From: Ustilaginoidea virens
Lineage: Eukaryota; Ascomycota; Sordariomycetes; Hypocreales; Clavicipitaceae
Reading direction: 5' to 3'
Length of the DNA: 64,000 nucleotides
Assembly: GCF_000687475.1 (NCBI RefSeq)
Contig: NC_057318.1
Span: 992,001-1,056,000 of the forward strand
Part shown: in pieces, positions 1 to 11,407 of the stretch
Layout of the letters: each line of letters opens with the position of its first letter
Position numbering within the stretch: the stretch's first letter is position 1
Program-made: the position numbers and the translations under genes
Notes under the pieces: generated by a model
What the model saw: only the letters and a program-made list of their open reading frames with translations
Told to the model about the DNA's origin: nothing
Database searches by the model: none

Positions 1-1456
1 TCATGCAGGTGGTTTGTTTACTCGAGACATGGTCCGAGCTCTAGGCTCCGCGCAACTTGGTTGTTGGGGCGGCTGGCACGTACAGTCCGAGGAGCCCAGT
101 TGCACCGTGTTTGCACTGTCGGGAGCACAGCCCCGTGTTGGCGTTCTTGGACATTTGTAATTGCTCTCCTGCCGCCCAGCTTGCCGTGATTGTGTGCCGA
201 CGATTCCAGCTCAGGGCATCTGTTTGGAGTCGAACCCGCCAAAGACCGTGCCTCGCTGACTTGTCCCTCCATGAGGCGGCGTCTGGATCGGTCGCTGCCA
301 CAGACCAGAGGGCCAGCCGGCGACGGAGAAACAGCCCATCGTTCGGCTGCCTGTATCGACAACGAAAGCGACGAATCGATGCAAAAGTATCAAGACGACA
401 TGCTGTATCGGGTTCATTTTCAAGCCAAAACACATGGGTTTTCTTTCCAACCCGAGAACCGGATGCCGAGTATGCACCCCAGCTTTGGGCAAGGGCTGTA
501 TCGCTTGACTGAGATTGTCTATGCTGAAGCTCGGTTAAACATCTACAGTCTTTCAACCTCTGGCCATTTATCAGGTCCAGTCAGCTTGCAGTACCACTTG
601 TGAGCTGCAGCTTCTCATCGTGGCGGTCCACGTGGCTGCGAACTCAACTTGTCCATGACATGTCATTTGTGCTCGTCGGCCATTTCAGTGCCTCCATACT
701 CCCGCCAAACTACAAAAGGAGCCACCGTCTCCCCAACTCACCCTCCCTGTGACCGTACGGCCTCGGATAATGATGCTCTTGCCATTTAGGTCGGCGGCAG
801 AAGTATCTGGTGCTTCATGAAGTCATCTTATCCATCGCCCGTTCTGACCCTAGTATAAACCAATCGCCGAGGTGAACTCAGATACATGTACGCTGCACCT
901 TATCGGAGCGGAGGAGAGACAACCCCGACGAAAAGGTGGCTTTGGTCACGAATCGTGCGTAATGTGAGACCTCGCTTGGCGGAGGGTGCATAGGTGGCCA
1001 GTGTGATGTGGACTAGCAATAACGTATCGTGTCCGCATATGGTGCGACACGGCGACATCCTCCCATCTGCGGCAAGGCAAAGCCCATGCGACAATAACGT
1101 CGATATGGTATGTATGTATAAAAACGGCTGAGTGGTGGATCACAGTTGCATGCCGAGAATGCAGAATTTTTCAAACTGCCTTGGCCCCCGTCCATCACAC
1201 CAACAGCATACAACGTTGCTTGCGGACAGCGTAGACTGCGCGGGAATAAACGCCAGTTTCGGCGCGCCGCTGGCAAGCAAGATGACTTTCGCGCAGGACA
1301 TGGGTGAGCGGGCGTGCCCACGATGCATCCATTCAACGATCCAAAAGCGGAGAATTGGCTTGCCAGCTGGGCATTTGCTGTTGCGCATCGCATCACTGAA
1401 CAGGTTCAGCTAGCTGCTTGCTTCACTTTGCTTCCCGCGGGGAAATATAAAAAAAA

Positions 1457-1488
<32 letters not shown>

Positions 1489-4400
1489 CCCCCCGTTCTG
1501 GAGTCTGTCGACCGCGGGCTGCAGCAGACTTGAACGAGAGCAAGGAGATGACAAAGCTCCGAGGGTATACACAACAACACAACAACCGATTCCGAGAGGC
1601 CTGAAGCCGTCGCCAAGACGAGAGAAGATTGCTCGCTCATGTGACATGTCCGCAGAAGACGTCGCGCGAGTCCGCAATTCCGAAAAAGGGCGGACGCCAG
1701 AGGGAGCTCGTCAAGCGGCAAGCGGCATGCGGCATGGCTGGTGCATTTCTTTATCTCACGAGAGCCGCAGTCTCCACGGGTTGCCAGGTGGCTTTTGGTG
1801 GTCACTTGTCCTGAGGTAGCTGCCAAGTTTTTGCGTGTTGGGACGAACTTGAAACGCGCAACAGAGGGTGGGAAACCGGGCCGTCAGGCTGGGCGACGGA
1901 GTATTTGGTCCTAAGCCACCCGCGCGCGCTCTGCTGTTTGATTCGCAGGACAGTTCTAGAAGCTTTTTGCCCTTCTCCATTCCGTTCCGAAAAGAAACAT
2001 TGAAGCGTTCTTGTCGACAAGTCTTTGCCATGCGGTCGGAACGGTCAGTCGCTGCACCGTGGCTGAGTCTCAATACGATACGACGCTGTAGACCAGCCAG
2101 TTGGCAAGGTAGTGGCCCGCCCAATCGGTTAACCCAGGTCGACTTGGTGGAGGAGCATGTCGCAGCAACAGGGTTGGCAATGGCATGCGGGATGCAGCCA
2201 GGAAGATGACTTGACGTTAAAAGCCAGTTATTCTGCGCCGCTCGTTGGCGATTGTCGATTGTCGATTGTCGAAGCGGCATCCCATGCCGTGCATCGCCTG
2301 CCTGAGCTTGGACTTGCCCACGGATCCGTTTTTTGGATCCCAGACCAGGCCAGCCAGGCCTATAGCCAAAGGGCTGAAGAAAGTTGCTGTACGGAGTATG
2401 CTCTCAAGATTTTCCATCAAATTCCCGTCAATGACTCGTTGAATTTCCATTTCCAGTTGGTTTACGCCCGACACAGATCACATGGCCCGTTCGTCGACCC
2501 AGACCATCCATTAGTGCGCAGTCCAACGCTTTCGAAAAGGCATTTGCTGGTTTCATTGACGGCATGTTTGTCTGGCTTCTATCCACGGGATACGGACAAA
2601 CTGAGCAAATCCGATGTCGTCGCCACACCAGTCACGCACGTCCACCCTCTATAACTGCAAGTTGCACCTCAATGTTGCCCACGACGGTTGGTTACGTTGT
2701 ACAGCGGGGCGCTTGGGGGCAGCTGAAGCGAGAATATCGCGTCACATGCAATTGAGCCAATGCCCAACCTTTGACAGGGCGCAGGGCCTCGCTTTCCCCT
2801 TGTACACGCAAGATGCTCGAGTGACTTGGGCTTCATCTTGGATCTCAAGGATTTTTGCGCCTCTGCGGCATCTTGTGCTGCCGGGCGGCAAGGTGTCGCC
2901 TGACCCATGGGCTGGCTTGCGGGTAGATGGACCCTGTCCGAAGGGTAAACACGCCTGCTAAAGTAGCGTCGTCAACTTGATTCTAATCAGATGCATCAGA
3001 TCTTTGCCACGTTCCTGGTGCTTGCTTGGCTAAACGCGGCCGAGGCAAGGAAACTGCCATATTGTTTATGGCATGGCAGGCCATCGGCCACGCGCGCGCA
3101 TGTAAAATAACCATTGGGGTAGGAGCCAGACGGTAGCGAGAGAGAGAACTCTTGTTATTATTAGCTTCCACGCCAGGGCGACAAGAGCAACCAAAGGCGG
3201 CTCGGAGACCAGTGAACCACGGGCACTTTTAGCCGTTCAATAGCACGATGAGGGCGAACCAATGGAAGCACCAGACTTGCTGCTTCCCCTCTCCCGTCAG
3301 ATAGTCCACGGACGCCAAAGGCATGCTCAGGCAATGCGCGGATGCAGGCGGGCAGTGATTGACTGACATTGGCAACCATTGGCAACCATTGGCAACCGAT
3401 CATCAGGTAGATTTTACCACACCACGTGTGGGGACTGAAAGACCCAAAGAGAGTATGCCGAACCCGCGGTTTCAGGTAACCGCCCCTTCACCGCGGCATA
3501 TCGCGCATATGTCTCTTAGCCGCTGACGACCCGAGTCGGACATCCATATTACATTTCAAAGAGCTGGAAAGAAAAAACCGAAGAGGAGATTCACAAGTAA
3601 GAAACAGCCCGGGTCTTAGTCGATACTCGTAGATTGAAACGTTCCAGAATGCCCCAGAAGCAGACACTACGTGCGCTAGAGGAATGTCGGAGCAGCCATC
3701 CACTTGGGCGATGTCCCAGGTTTCTTCTCCATTTGCCCCAGTTACCGGTCTTCGGCTCGCGCCAACTTGTCGAGGTTGCAGCAGCCGAAGTGCCCGTGCA
3801 CAACCGGGGAAGACGTGTGATCCATAAACAGATATTTGATGGCGTAGGCACTGCGTGACAGAAACTATTACCATCAGAAAGAGCAAATTCCTGGTATCTT
3901 GCGCATCATACAGCTGTCTCTGTACGGACGTGGTGAAGAAGAAAAAAAAAAAAAGGGTCGTAGAATCAAGCCACTGTGACATTGAAGTCAAGCCTGACCC
4001 GACGGGGGGAAACGCAAAAGCGGGGTGGCAGCGGGCTCGACTTGATTGATTCTTTAATGATTTTCCTCGCCCGCTGGTTGACAGACCTAGACTTGAACAA
4101 GGCACAAGGCGGCTAAGAATGCATAAGCCCCTTCTCGCTGGCCAGTCGGGGGCGCGATCTATCATCGTACACATCAGGTTAGCTACCTCCTAGTCCACTC
4201 AGTCCAGAAGGAGGTACAGAGGCACGCGGATGGCTCAACATTGTCGATGATCGTGACCAGAGTCACAAGTGGGCATTCAAAAGAAGGCGTAAGAAAGAAC
4301 GCTGGCAATAACGGAGGGGAGGCCGTAAAGTAGATCAGGTGATGGGATGATGGCTTGACTCGAGGGTCCGAAGACAGTCTGGTGCTCTGCCGTTAACGGA

Positions 4401-4559
4401 TGCTGGGTATCGTGAAGAAAGAAGTCTGGTCTGGTAGGAGGGTTTCCCACGTTGAAACAAAGGCGCAGGGGGGGGGGGAGAGAGAAAGTTTGAGCGGAAG
4501 AGATCTCTCTCCCGAGAGAAATTAAGTTTAGTAACTGTTGCCTATGTCAGGGGCCGAGG
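1..4559. other. Gene-free stretch, left end of window
   Basis: I see no supportable gene here. Open frames on both strands are short, overlap each other and show no family motifs. The stretch holds an A17 tract running into an (AG)n repeat at 1449-1488, one copy of TACGGAGTA at 2390-2398, three tandem copies of a decamer ATTGGCAACC-type unit near 3368-3397, and an A-rich tract near 3940. A minus-strand frame at 3488-4174 is interrupted by a poly-Phe run that is just the reverse of the A tract, so I did not call it. Confidence 0.6.
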
Positions 4560-4568
4560 CACGCATCC
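4560..4568. repeat. Left 9-bp target-site duplication
   Basis: CACGCATCC lies directly outside the left inverted repeat of the element at 4569-5353 and is repeated exactly and in the same orientation at 5354-5362. A 9-bp direct repeat is the footprint typical of Mutator-like transposases. Confidence 0.8.
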
Positions 4569-5353
4569 GAGGGTACAGGTCAACCGACCTGTGTCCCCCC
4601 CTTGTCATCCGACCCCCCCATCATAACTTAACTGACCTGACCATTGCTGTGGGCTATACTCTTAATATAATTGGTTTACTAGGGAATAGTGGGTCAGGTC
4701 ACTTTATATAGAAAACTATATGGAGAAGTACTTTCTCTGATACTTTACTAGGTTCTTAGGTAGGGGTACCTAGTAAAAGAAATTAAAGAAGTCACTTTCT
4801 TTAGAAATATATAGGGAGAAGTACTTTCTCCACTGTTTTATTAGGTTCTTATGTAAGGGTACCTAGTAAGAATATTAAAGAAGTCACTTTCTATAGAAAT
4901 ATATATATAAAGAAACCTCTCTTTCTATCCCTAGTACCTAGATACTAGGTACCTAGGTACTTAGTAGAAATATAAGAAGTCACTTTATATAGAAAAATAT
5001 ATATAAAGGTACTTTTTCTACGTATAGTACCTAAGGACCTAGGTACCTACCTAGGTACCTAATAAAAGAAAGGCAGTCACTTTCGATACAAAAGTCTATA
5101 TAAAGGTACTTTATCTACTTTTAATATTAGGTTCTTAGGTAGGGATACCTAGTAAAAATATAAGGGAAGTCACTCACTATAGAAAAATATATATAAAGAT
5201 ACTTATAGTCTAGTGGCTACTATAGATTAAAGGATCTACTACTATTTATTAGCGTATCTCTATATTAGGAAAGAGCATTGGTCAGGTCTGTTAAGTTATT
5301 ATGGGGGGGTCGAATGACTAGGGGGGGGCATAGGTCGGTTGATATGTAGTCTC
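4569..5353. mobile_element. Non-autonomous MULE-like element with 80-bp TIRs
   Basis: The ends 4569-4648 and 5274-5353 are inverted copies of each other: aligned without gaps they agree at 69 of 80 positions, including a C7-C8 tract and the shared block ATAACTTAA. The element starts with GAG, ends with CTC, and is flanked by the exact 9-bp direct repeat CACGCATCC. Nine-base duplications and GAG-initial long TIRs are known hallmarks of Mutator superfamily elements; assignment to that superfamily is inference. The interior is very AT-rich, has no open frame, and consists mostly of 92-97 bp tandem units, so the element cannot code for its own transposase. It would need an autonomous partner elsewhere. 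Several TIR mismatches are transitions, as expected from ageing or mild RIP. Confidence 0.82.
4700..5220. repeat. Internal satellite of 92-97 bp units
   Basis: Five diverged units plus a partial sixth each begin with CACTTT or CACTCA. The starts are 4700, 4793, 4885, 4981, 5078 and 5171 (spacings 93, 92, 96, 97 and 93 bp). Each unit carries a TATAGAAA-type segment, an AGTACTTT-type segment and one or more CCTAGGTACC-like palindromes near its end. The array fills most of the space between the two inverted repeats of the surrounding element. Confidence 0.75.
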
Positions 5354-5362
5354 CACGCATCC
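5354..5362. repeat. Right 9-bp target-site duplication
   Basis: CACGCATCC, identical to 4560-4568, immediately follows the terminal CTC of the right inverted repeat. Confidence 0.8.
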
Positions 5363-6520
5363 TACTTGCGCTGGGACGTTCTGTCTGTTGTCCAGACTGC
5401 GAACTTTGATTCGGATTTCCCGAGGGCTTGGTTGGTTGGTGGGCGGGATCAGAGGTGGAAGATCCAGGGGCCGACTTCGCTCCACTAGCTGGCACTGGGC
5501 TGGGGTTATTTTGAGGGGGTCAAGTTGCCGGGCGCATTTAAAAGGCGCTGGGGGTGGAGGGGCCAGGGGGTGGAGGGGTCTGGTCACGGGGGGCGAGGGT
5601 GGAGAGGAGACTGCATGTGGAGGCTTGGGGCGTCACGCTTGCCACGCTGCGGTCAATGTCAATCGATGAAGGATTTGAGGCCCTCGCAGGGCCCTGCTGG
5701 GGAACCGAAGGGGGCAGGACGGGGGCCGTCCAGCAGCCGCAGCCAGTAACTCGGCGGGCCTGGCGAGTCTGGTTGGAGCCGCCTGGCAGTCAATCCAGTC
5801 TGGTGCATTCATTGAAGTCTTCTGCGGCCCCCCCCCTCCTTCCTCCTTCTTGGCACAGGCGGCGCAACAAATTCGGCGTCTGGAGTCAAAATTGTGGCCA
5901 CAGGAGTTGACTGGACGCGACAAGGCATGGCCTGGTCTCGCTTTGCCCTCGACGCAGCAGCGTCAGTCAGCACCCCCTCTTTACTTTCCATTACATAAAT
6001 GCGTATGGGGACGCTGCTTGTCTCAAGTCCTCTCGACCTAATCGCACCGCGACCTGGATTCACCGGCACCCGGGTCTTGAAAGCGCCCTCCCATCCTTTG
6101 CTTTGCGCCCTTGCGCCTGCGCCTGCGCCTGCTCCTGCGTCTGGTCTGGTCTGGTCTGGTCTGGTCTGGTCTTGTCTGGTCTGGTCTTGTCTGGTCTGGT
6201 CTGGCCCGGTCCGGTCTGTTGCTTATCGCGCAGGAAATCACATCACCTTTATCTACCAAGCAGAACCCCGATCGTTATCAACGACGCAGAGCATTGCCGG
6301 CACCCGTCCAGTCCAGTCCTATCGTAGCACCCTGACCAGCCCCCCCCCCCCCCCCCCCCCCCCCCTTCTCTCCCTCAAGTTGTCTTTTGTCTTATCGTTT
6401 GGCTGCTGGCTGCCTGGAGGAGTTTTCGGTTTCTTCCGACACCTTGTCATTGTCTGACCCCGGGGCGCTTGCCGCACGGCGGCTGTCATCTGAGAGAGGC
6501 CCTGGGCCCTGAACCTTGGG
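5363..6520. other. Probable promoter and leader region of the bZIP gene
   Basis: No gene is supported here. The last 400 bp are pyrimidine-rich and contain a (GGTCT)n minisatellite at about 6139-6212 and a C26 run at 6340-6365, both within 400 bp of the bZIP start codon. This is compatible with a nucleosome-poor promoter or 5' leader, but no transcription start can be fixed from the sequence. Confidence 0.5.
6139..6212 (+). repeat. (GGTCT)n pentamer minisatellite
   Basis: About a dozen copies of a CTGGT/CTTGT pentamer, interrupted by single C-to-T changes, lie roughly 310-380 bp upstream of the bZIP start codon. Confidence 0.85.
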
Positions 6521-8363
6521 ATGGCAGACGACATGTCCATTGATAACAAGCCCAGTCCTCCCCATGGTGACGAGTCCGACGACTCTATTGATTCAACGCC
6601 CGAGGCAGAGCACGCCATCTCAGCTGCCGTGTCCGGTCACAGCAACAATCCTGTTCAGGACACGCAACAGCCCAAGAAGAAGGGCGGACGCAAGCCTGTG
6701 AGTTGTTCCTCCTCTTCTCAGTGCTGTCCGGGAAAACCCCCCCGCACTGCTCTCTCCATGTCCCAGACACCCCAACAAAAAAAGCCCCCAGCCTCCATGT
6801 CTCTCACTTCGCCTTTGGTGATGACGACCACTGCTCTACTGCTGCTACCCAGTGCACCAACCACGCCCATTCCTACACACATCACCAGACTGGACATAAC
6901 AGCAGCGCCGTCCGATGCATGCGCCATGACGACTCGTTTTGCTCGTCGTGCAATGAACGTCGAAATGCTGTCTTTCCCATCAACTACCTATCCCGCTAGG
7001 CCATCCACTTGCCGAAATTCGAATGGTCGCCTTGCGAGTCTCATGCATCACATTTCCTTCTGCTCTTTGTTCCAATGAACTTGAATTCATTGTCTTCTTC
7101 GACCACATACCTCAGCAGGTCACCACCAACCGGCTGGAATAAAAAAAAACAAAGAAAAAGATTCTCATGCAACTACACATGGCATCACATACCATATCAA
7201 TGTTGTTGCTCGATTACTGATGACCTGACGTCAGATCTACGCGACATCGGAGGAGCGCAAACAGCGAAATCGGCAGGCTCAGGCCGCTTTCCGTGAACGG
7301 CGCACCGAGTATATCAAGCAGCTCGAAGAAACCATCAGAATCCATGAATCAAATCTGCACAATCTTCAATCCGCCCACCGAAACGCTGCCGACGAGTGTT
7401 TGATGCTCCGGTACAAGAACTCGCTCCTGGAGAGAATCCTTCTCGAAAAAGGTTTTTACTTGCCATGAGCAGCAACTCCGACCTTGGATTGATAAGCATG
7501 ACTGACTCGAATCAACAGGCATCGATGTTCAGGCTGAATTGCAAGCCAAGGCCGACAGTCCGAATCTGGGACCGGCCCATGTTCCCCAAAACATGGTGCA
7601 GCCGCCTACCATCCAGAGACCCATCATGAACAGACATCATCACAACCGAAAGTCCAGCTCAATGATTGCGCCCAAGATCGAGACCGGCGTAGGGGCCATC
7701 TCTGCTGTTTTGCAGGCCCACAAGCCCACCACCTCCCCCAAGAGTCGGCCCACGCTATCATCACACTCCCACTCGCCTACGAACCTCGCATCAGCCTTCT
7801 CTCCCGCTCCCTCAGACAGTGTTTCTGTGCGAGGATCGATGGCGCTTGGCCGCCAGCAACTCCCTTTGACCGGGCAAGTTCACAGAGGTTCTGCGCTACA
7901 GACTCCCACGCCTCGGAGCTCTGTAGCTGGGACAGAAGCCCCATTCTACCCCCCGTCGTGCTTTCCAAATCAGGCTGAGCATTTAGGTGAGTTGCCAATT
8001 GAAGTCTCAAAACGTCCCAAGGGAAGGATATTTCCATGCTGATAGTAGTGAGCGACAGAGCACGACTATGATAGCAAAGCCGACATGGTGGACGATTCCG
8101 AGCTGGAGACTACAAGCGGACTCGGCGGCTGTGGGGCGGCTTTCAACAGCGACACCACCCAGCCGATGTTGCTCTCTCCCATTTCCACGGGTCCCCCGCA
8201 TCACGAACACGGCAGTCACCACGTAACAATCGCCAACGGGCATTTTTCATCAATGTCCTCACTTTTGGACCACCCGAATCTGGACTGGGACCCGTTCGGC
8301 TTGAGTGCCAGCATGACTTTTCCCAACCACCAATTCCCCTTTGACCAGGCCAGTATGAGATGA
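6521..8363 (+). CDS. bZIP transcription factor, Yap/Pap1-type basic region
   Basis: Four exons (6521-6697, 7235-7451, 7519-7986, 8059-8363) give 388 residues; all introns are GT-AG and keep the frame. The basic region follows a GGRKP linker at residues 55-59 and contains N71-R-Q-A-Q-A-A-F-R79, which fits the NxxAQxxFR signature of fungal AP-1 (Yap/Pap1) factors. A leucine zipper follows with heptad positions L89, L103, L117 and L124. The remainder is Ser/Pro/His-rich and low in complexity. The paired cysteine-rich domains that make Yap1 redox-responsive are not apparent, so a direct oxidant-sensing role should not be assumed. It should act as a nuclear dimeric DNA-binding regulator; target genes cannot be told from sequence. 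The first intron is long (537 bp) and exon 1 stays open into it to 7078. Confidence 0.88.
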
Positions 8364-10468
8364 CGGGGTAATGTCCCTCGGTTGCTGAAAGACCCGTCTC
8401 ATTCTTTAATCTCTACTCTGAAAGACGCCCGGCGGGGAGCTGATTTTTTCACAACCTGAATGTGGACGCCAAGGGAGGGGTTCGACTGGTTTGGTCGCCG
8501 AATGCCTCGAGGAGACGCCAAGGGCAGGGAGCTAGCGCTAAGACACTGCCATCTCCAGAGCCGAGACCCTTTTTGTCGACGGTCGACGACCACGCCGGAT
8601 GGGAAGGCAGGCAGGCATTGGCATGTTTTGTCTGCTGCTGGAGAGTAAAACACACTCCTTTAAAGCACAGGTCTTCCCGTACTGGCGACTGCGAGGAGAC
8701 ACGCAAGCTGCGCTCTTTTCGCGAGATGCTGAGAACAAAAACAGTTTCTAGTCGACACCCTGGAACGAACGTGTTGTTACGACCTATTACTTGGCGGCGC
8801 CGATTGATGATGACCAGTGCCGTCTTTTTATGGAAGCACCCCCCCCCCCCCTGCCAGGCTGGTCAGTGTTTAGCTGTGCTTTGAATAAATTTTACCCGTC
8901 ATACGGCATGATGTCTGTCTTCCCCCCAGGTCATTCTGATAACCTGGGACCCAGAGAGGGTTTGGTTAGTATTGACCAACGAGAGCGGACCCCTGAAAAA
9001 GGTTTTTATACGAAAGTGCGATTTCTGGGTACTGGTTCATGCAGAAGTGATGAATCTCTACTGTTGCTGCCATCTACCACTACTTGGCGCTTGCGAAGAT
9101 TGGAAAAAATAAAAGTCTGAGGAGACGCAACTGCATCGGCTGGGACAAAAGCATGGCGTTTCTTTTACTATACTCATGAGCCAGCAGGCCATAGGCCAAA
9201 ACAGATGGCTCTTATTGCCTCGTTTCTTTTTCTTGCGAGTGTTTGTTTCCAAGTACAGAGTGCTTGATATTTCCGAAGCCCGGAAAGCGGTCGTTTTGGG
9301 CTGACAGTTCTGCTTGTATCCGGTTTTGAGCATGTTTTGGAAATTCTGTACACTACCTGTCAACAGGTGCCTAACCTAGGCCCGGAAAAGAACGGCTTTA
9401 GGAGCTTGCTCCGAGGAGGATCTCCTTGAGACTTGAAACAAAACAGCCAATACTACCTAGGTGCCCATGGTAGGTAGGTTATTGGGTAGGAAACCAAGCA
9501 AGGTTCCACCTTGAAGAGCTTCATTGGCGACGGTTGGACGAGTCTTCCGTCCTTTGCAGAGTACGCACGCACGCCGTAAGGCTGTGATTGTTTAGCATTG
9601 ATGACTGGGAGTTGGCCTCAAGCATGGGTAGGCAGGCTCGGGGTGATGCGGACAGCCGGCATCGGCAAAGACTGGGGAAGTGGGTCTGGCTGAGACAAGG
9701 CGATGGGGGTTGCCACGGTGCCACCTTTCGCATGTTGGCAACTCTGTCGGGATGCCCACGTGATATCCTCATCCTCAACCCAGGTGGCCACTGCAGGCCG
9801 GCGGCCGCTGCAGACACGACTCGGTAGGCTGAGGAATCCTCGACTACCTAACCTACGTGTTACTTTGTAGATGTTGGGGACGCTCGTCGCTCGCTGGTTT
9901 TGGCGTGCAGGCTCGGCCGGCAAAGCGAGCGTCAAAAGGTCCGGGGTGGGTGGGCGTCGCACTGGGCTTGTGTGAGTGCCGCGAGGTACGGCCTGGGGAT
10001 GGGAAGAGGAAGAGCCCCGGGATGCTGGGCTGCGGCGAGCCTTTCTCGCGTGGGAGTGAGACGGAATGCCTGCCCGTCGTTGCCTCGGCGCCGGTGTATG
10101 CAGCGCGCAGCGCAATTCATTGTTGACGTTGGAAAGTCGGACATTCATACAGTAGACAACACGGGGGCTTGGGAGCCTCGGCTCGGAAGCAAGATTATCC
10201 GCAGCGCAGCTTCTTTCTTGCCGCCGCCTGCCTTTGCCACTAAACTAAATGTCCCCGGCGACTTGACTTGAAAACCTGCGAGGCTGTCCGTCGTCTTCTC
10301 TGCAAACAAGCTCCGGATTACCCATTTGCTCCAGCGCTACCCAAGCTCGGATTGCTAAGTCTCAGGTTCATAAACGTATCACAACGTACGCTTCCACTCC
10401 AAGATGCTCACCAACGTAGATGACAGGTTCTCTGGCTGCATAGACTACGTGCTCCCTTCTTCCTAGCC
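8364..10468. other. Intergenic stretch between bZIP and WW genes
   Basis: No gene is supported. The first 0.5 kb is probably the 3' untranslated region of the bZIP gene. The region further on holds a CCTAGGT-rich segment near 9450-9490 with several AGGTAGGT copies, and ordinary mixed sequence up to the WW-protein promoter. Open frames such as 9618-10148 on the minus strand have no recognisable motif. Confidence 0.5.
8884..8889 (+). terminator. Candidate poly(A) signal for the bZIP gene
   Basis: AATAAA occurs 520 bp after the bZIP stop codon on the coding strand. This would imply a long 3' untranslated region; fungal signals are loose, so this is only a candidate. Confidence 0.3.
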
Positions 10469-11407
10469 ATGGCCGCGCCCGATTCTCCAGAGCGGCAGCC
10501 CGTAGAGGACTCCGAGTCCCAGTCTCCTCAACCTCCGACCCCAGCCCAGGATGCGCCAGAGGCAGATTCCGCAACCCGTGCGACTCCCTCGTCGCATGGC
10601 AACGACGGATCCAACGTCGCGCCTCCGAGAAAAGGGTCCGAGTCTGAAGAACAAGAACAAGAACAAGAGCAAGAACAAGGACAAGAAGGAGAAGGAGTAG
10701 GAGGAGGAGGAGGAGAAGAAGAAGAAGAAGAAGAAGAAGAAGAAGAAGAAGAAGAGGGAGAAATCTCTGGCCCAAATAAAGGCAGCCAGGCCTCACTGCC
10801 GCCTTTGCCCAGCGAGCCCCCTCCACAGGCTTCTGATGACGGCTGGGATTGCCAATGGGACCCCAACACCCGGGCATGGTTCTTTTATAACCGCTTCACT
10901 GGCAAGACGCAATGGGACAATCCGCGCGCGCCAAGCGCAGCAGGTCCCGCAGCGGCGGCGGCCTCGTCTGCCGCCCTGCTGCCCGCTGCAGCTCCAGCTC
11001 CCCCCGGCGACGCCATAGTCACCGGCTACAACCCCGCCATACACGGCGACTACGACCCCAACGCATGGTACGCGCAAAAGTACCAGCAGGCGGACGAGCC
11101 AGCCCCTGCCGCAGCGGTGCCTAGCATGGCGGACGAGGACGCGTTCGGCGCCACGGCCGGGTTCAACCGCTTCACGGGCCATTTTCAACGCCCGGACGCT
11201 GGGCCGGGCCAGTTCTCGGACGAAGCCAAGTCCCGCAGGCAGATGGGGGCGTACTTCGACGTCGACGCCGTTGCCAGCGCCGACGACGGACGTAGCTACA
11301 AGGCCGAGAGGGCAAACAAGCGCATCTCCAAGTCGGAGCTGAAGGCGTTCAAGGAGAAGAGAAAGGCGAGGAAGGAGGAGAAGCGGAGGGCTTGGCTGAA
11401 GGACTAA
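10469..11407 (+). CDS. WW-domain protein with acidic tract and basic C-terminal helix
   Basis: A single-exon gene of 312 residues starts at an ATG in good context (CCATGG). Residues about 57-97 are dominated by Glu/Gln, including a (GAA)n-encoded Glu run. One WW domain spans about residues 125-155, with the two signature tryptophans W126 and W149 and the following P152; WW domains bind proline-rich ligands. A middle Ala/Pro-rich linker leads to a segment containing NPAIHGDYDPNAWYA. The C-terminal 30 residues are a Lys/Arg/Glu-rich helix. Together this suggests a nuclear scaffold, perhaps linked to splicing or transcription, but the partner is unknown. It is convergent with RIX1, 486 bp away. 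Confidence 0.8.
   Translation: MAAPDSPERQPVEDSESQSPQPPTPAQDAPEADSATRATPSSHGNDGSNVAPPRKGSESEEQEQEQEQEQGQEGEGVGGGGGEEEEEEEEEEEEEEGEISGPNKGSQASLPPLPSEPPPQASDDGWDCQWDPNTRAWFFYNRFTGKTQWDNPRAPSAAGPAAAAASSAALLPAAAPAPPGDAIVTGYNPAIHGDYDPNAWYAQKYQQADEPAPAAAVPSMADEDAFGATAGFNRFTGHFQRPDAGPGQFSDEAKSRRQMGAYFDVDAVASADDGRSYKAERANKRISKSELKAFKEKRKARKEEKRRAWLKD

Noticed and set aside
225..242. A T-loop-like sequence (GGGTTCGACTCC on the minus strand) suggesting a tRNA
   Set aside because: The five-base T-stem does not pair and no acceptor or anticodon stem can be drawn around it.
3488..4174. A 228-residue minus-strand frame
   Set aside because: It contains a poly-Phe run from an A tract and no recognisable domain; composition looks random.
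6698..7078. Reading exon 1 of the bZIP gene straight on to 7078 as the real gene
   Set aside because: Splicing at 6697/7235 gives the intact GGRKP-IYATSEER junction and basic region; the read-through product lacks any domain.
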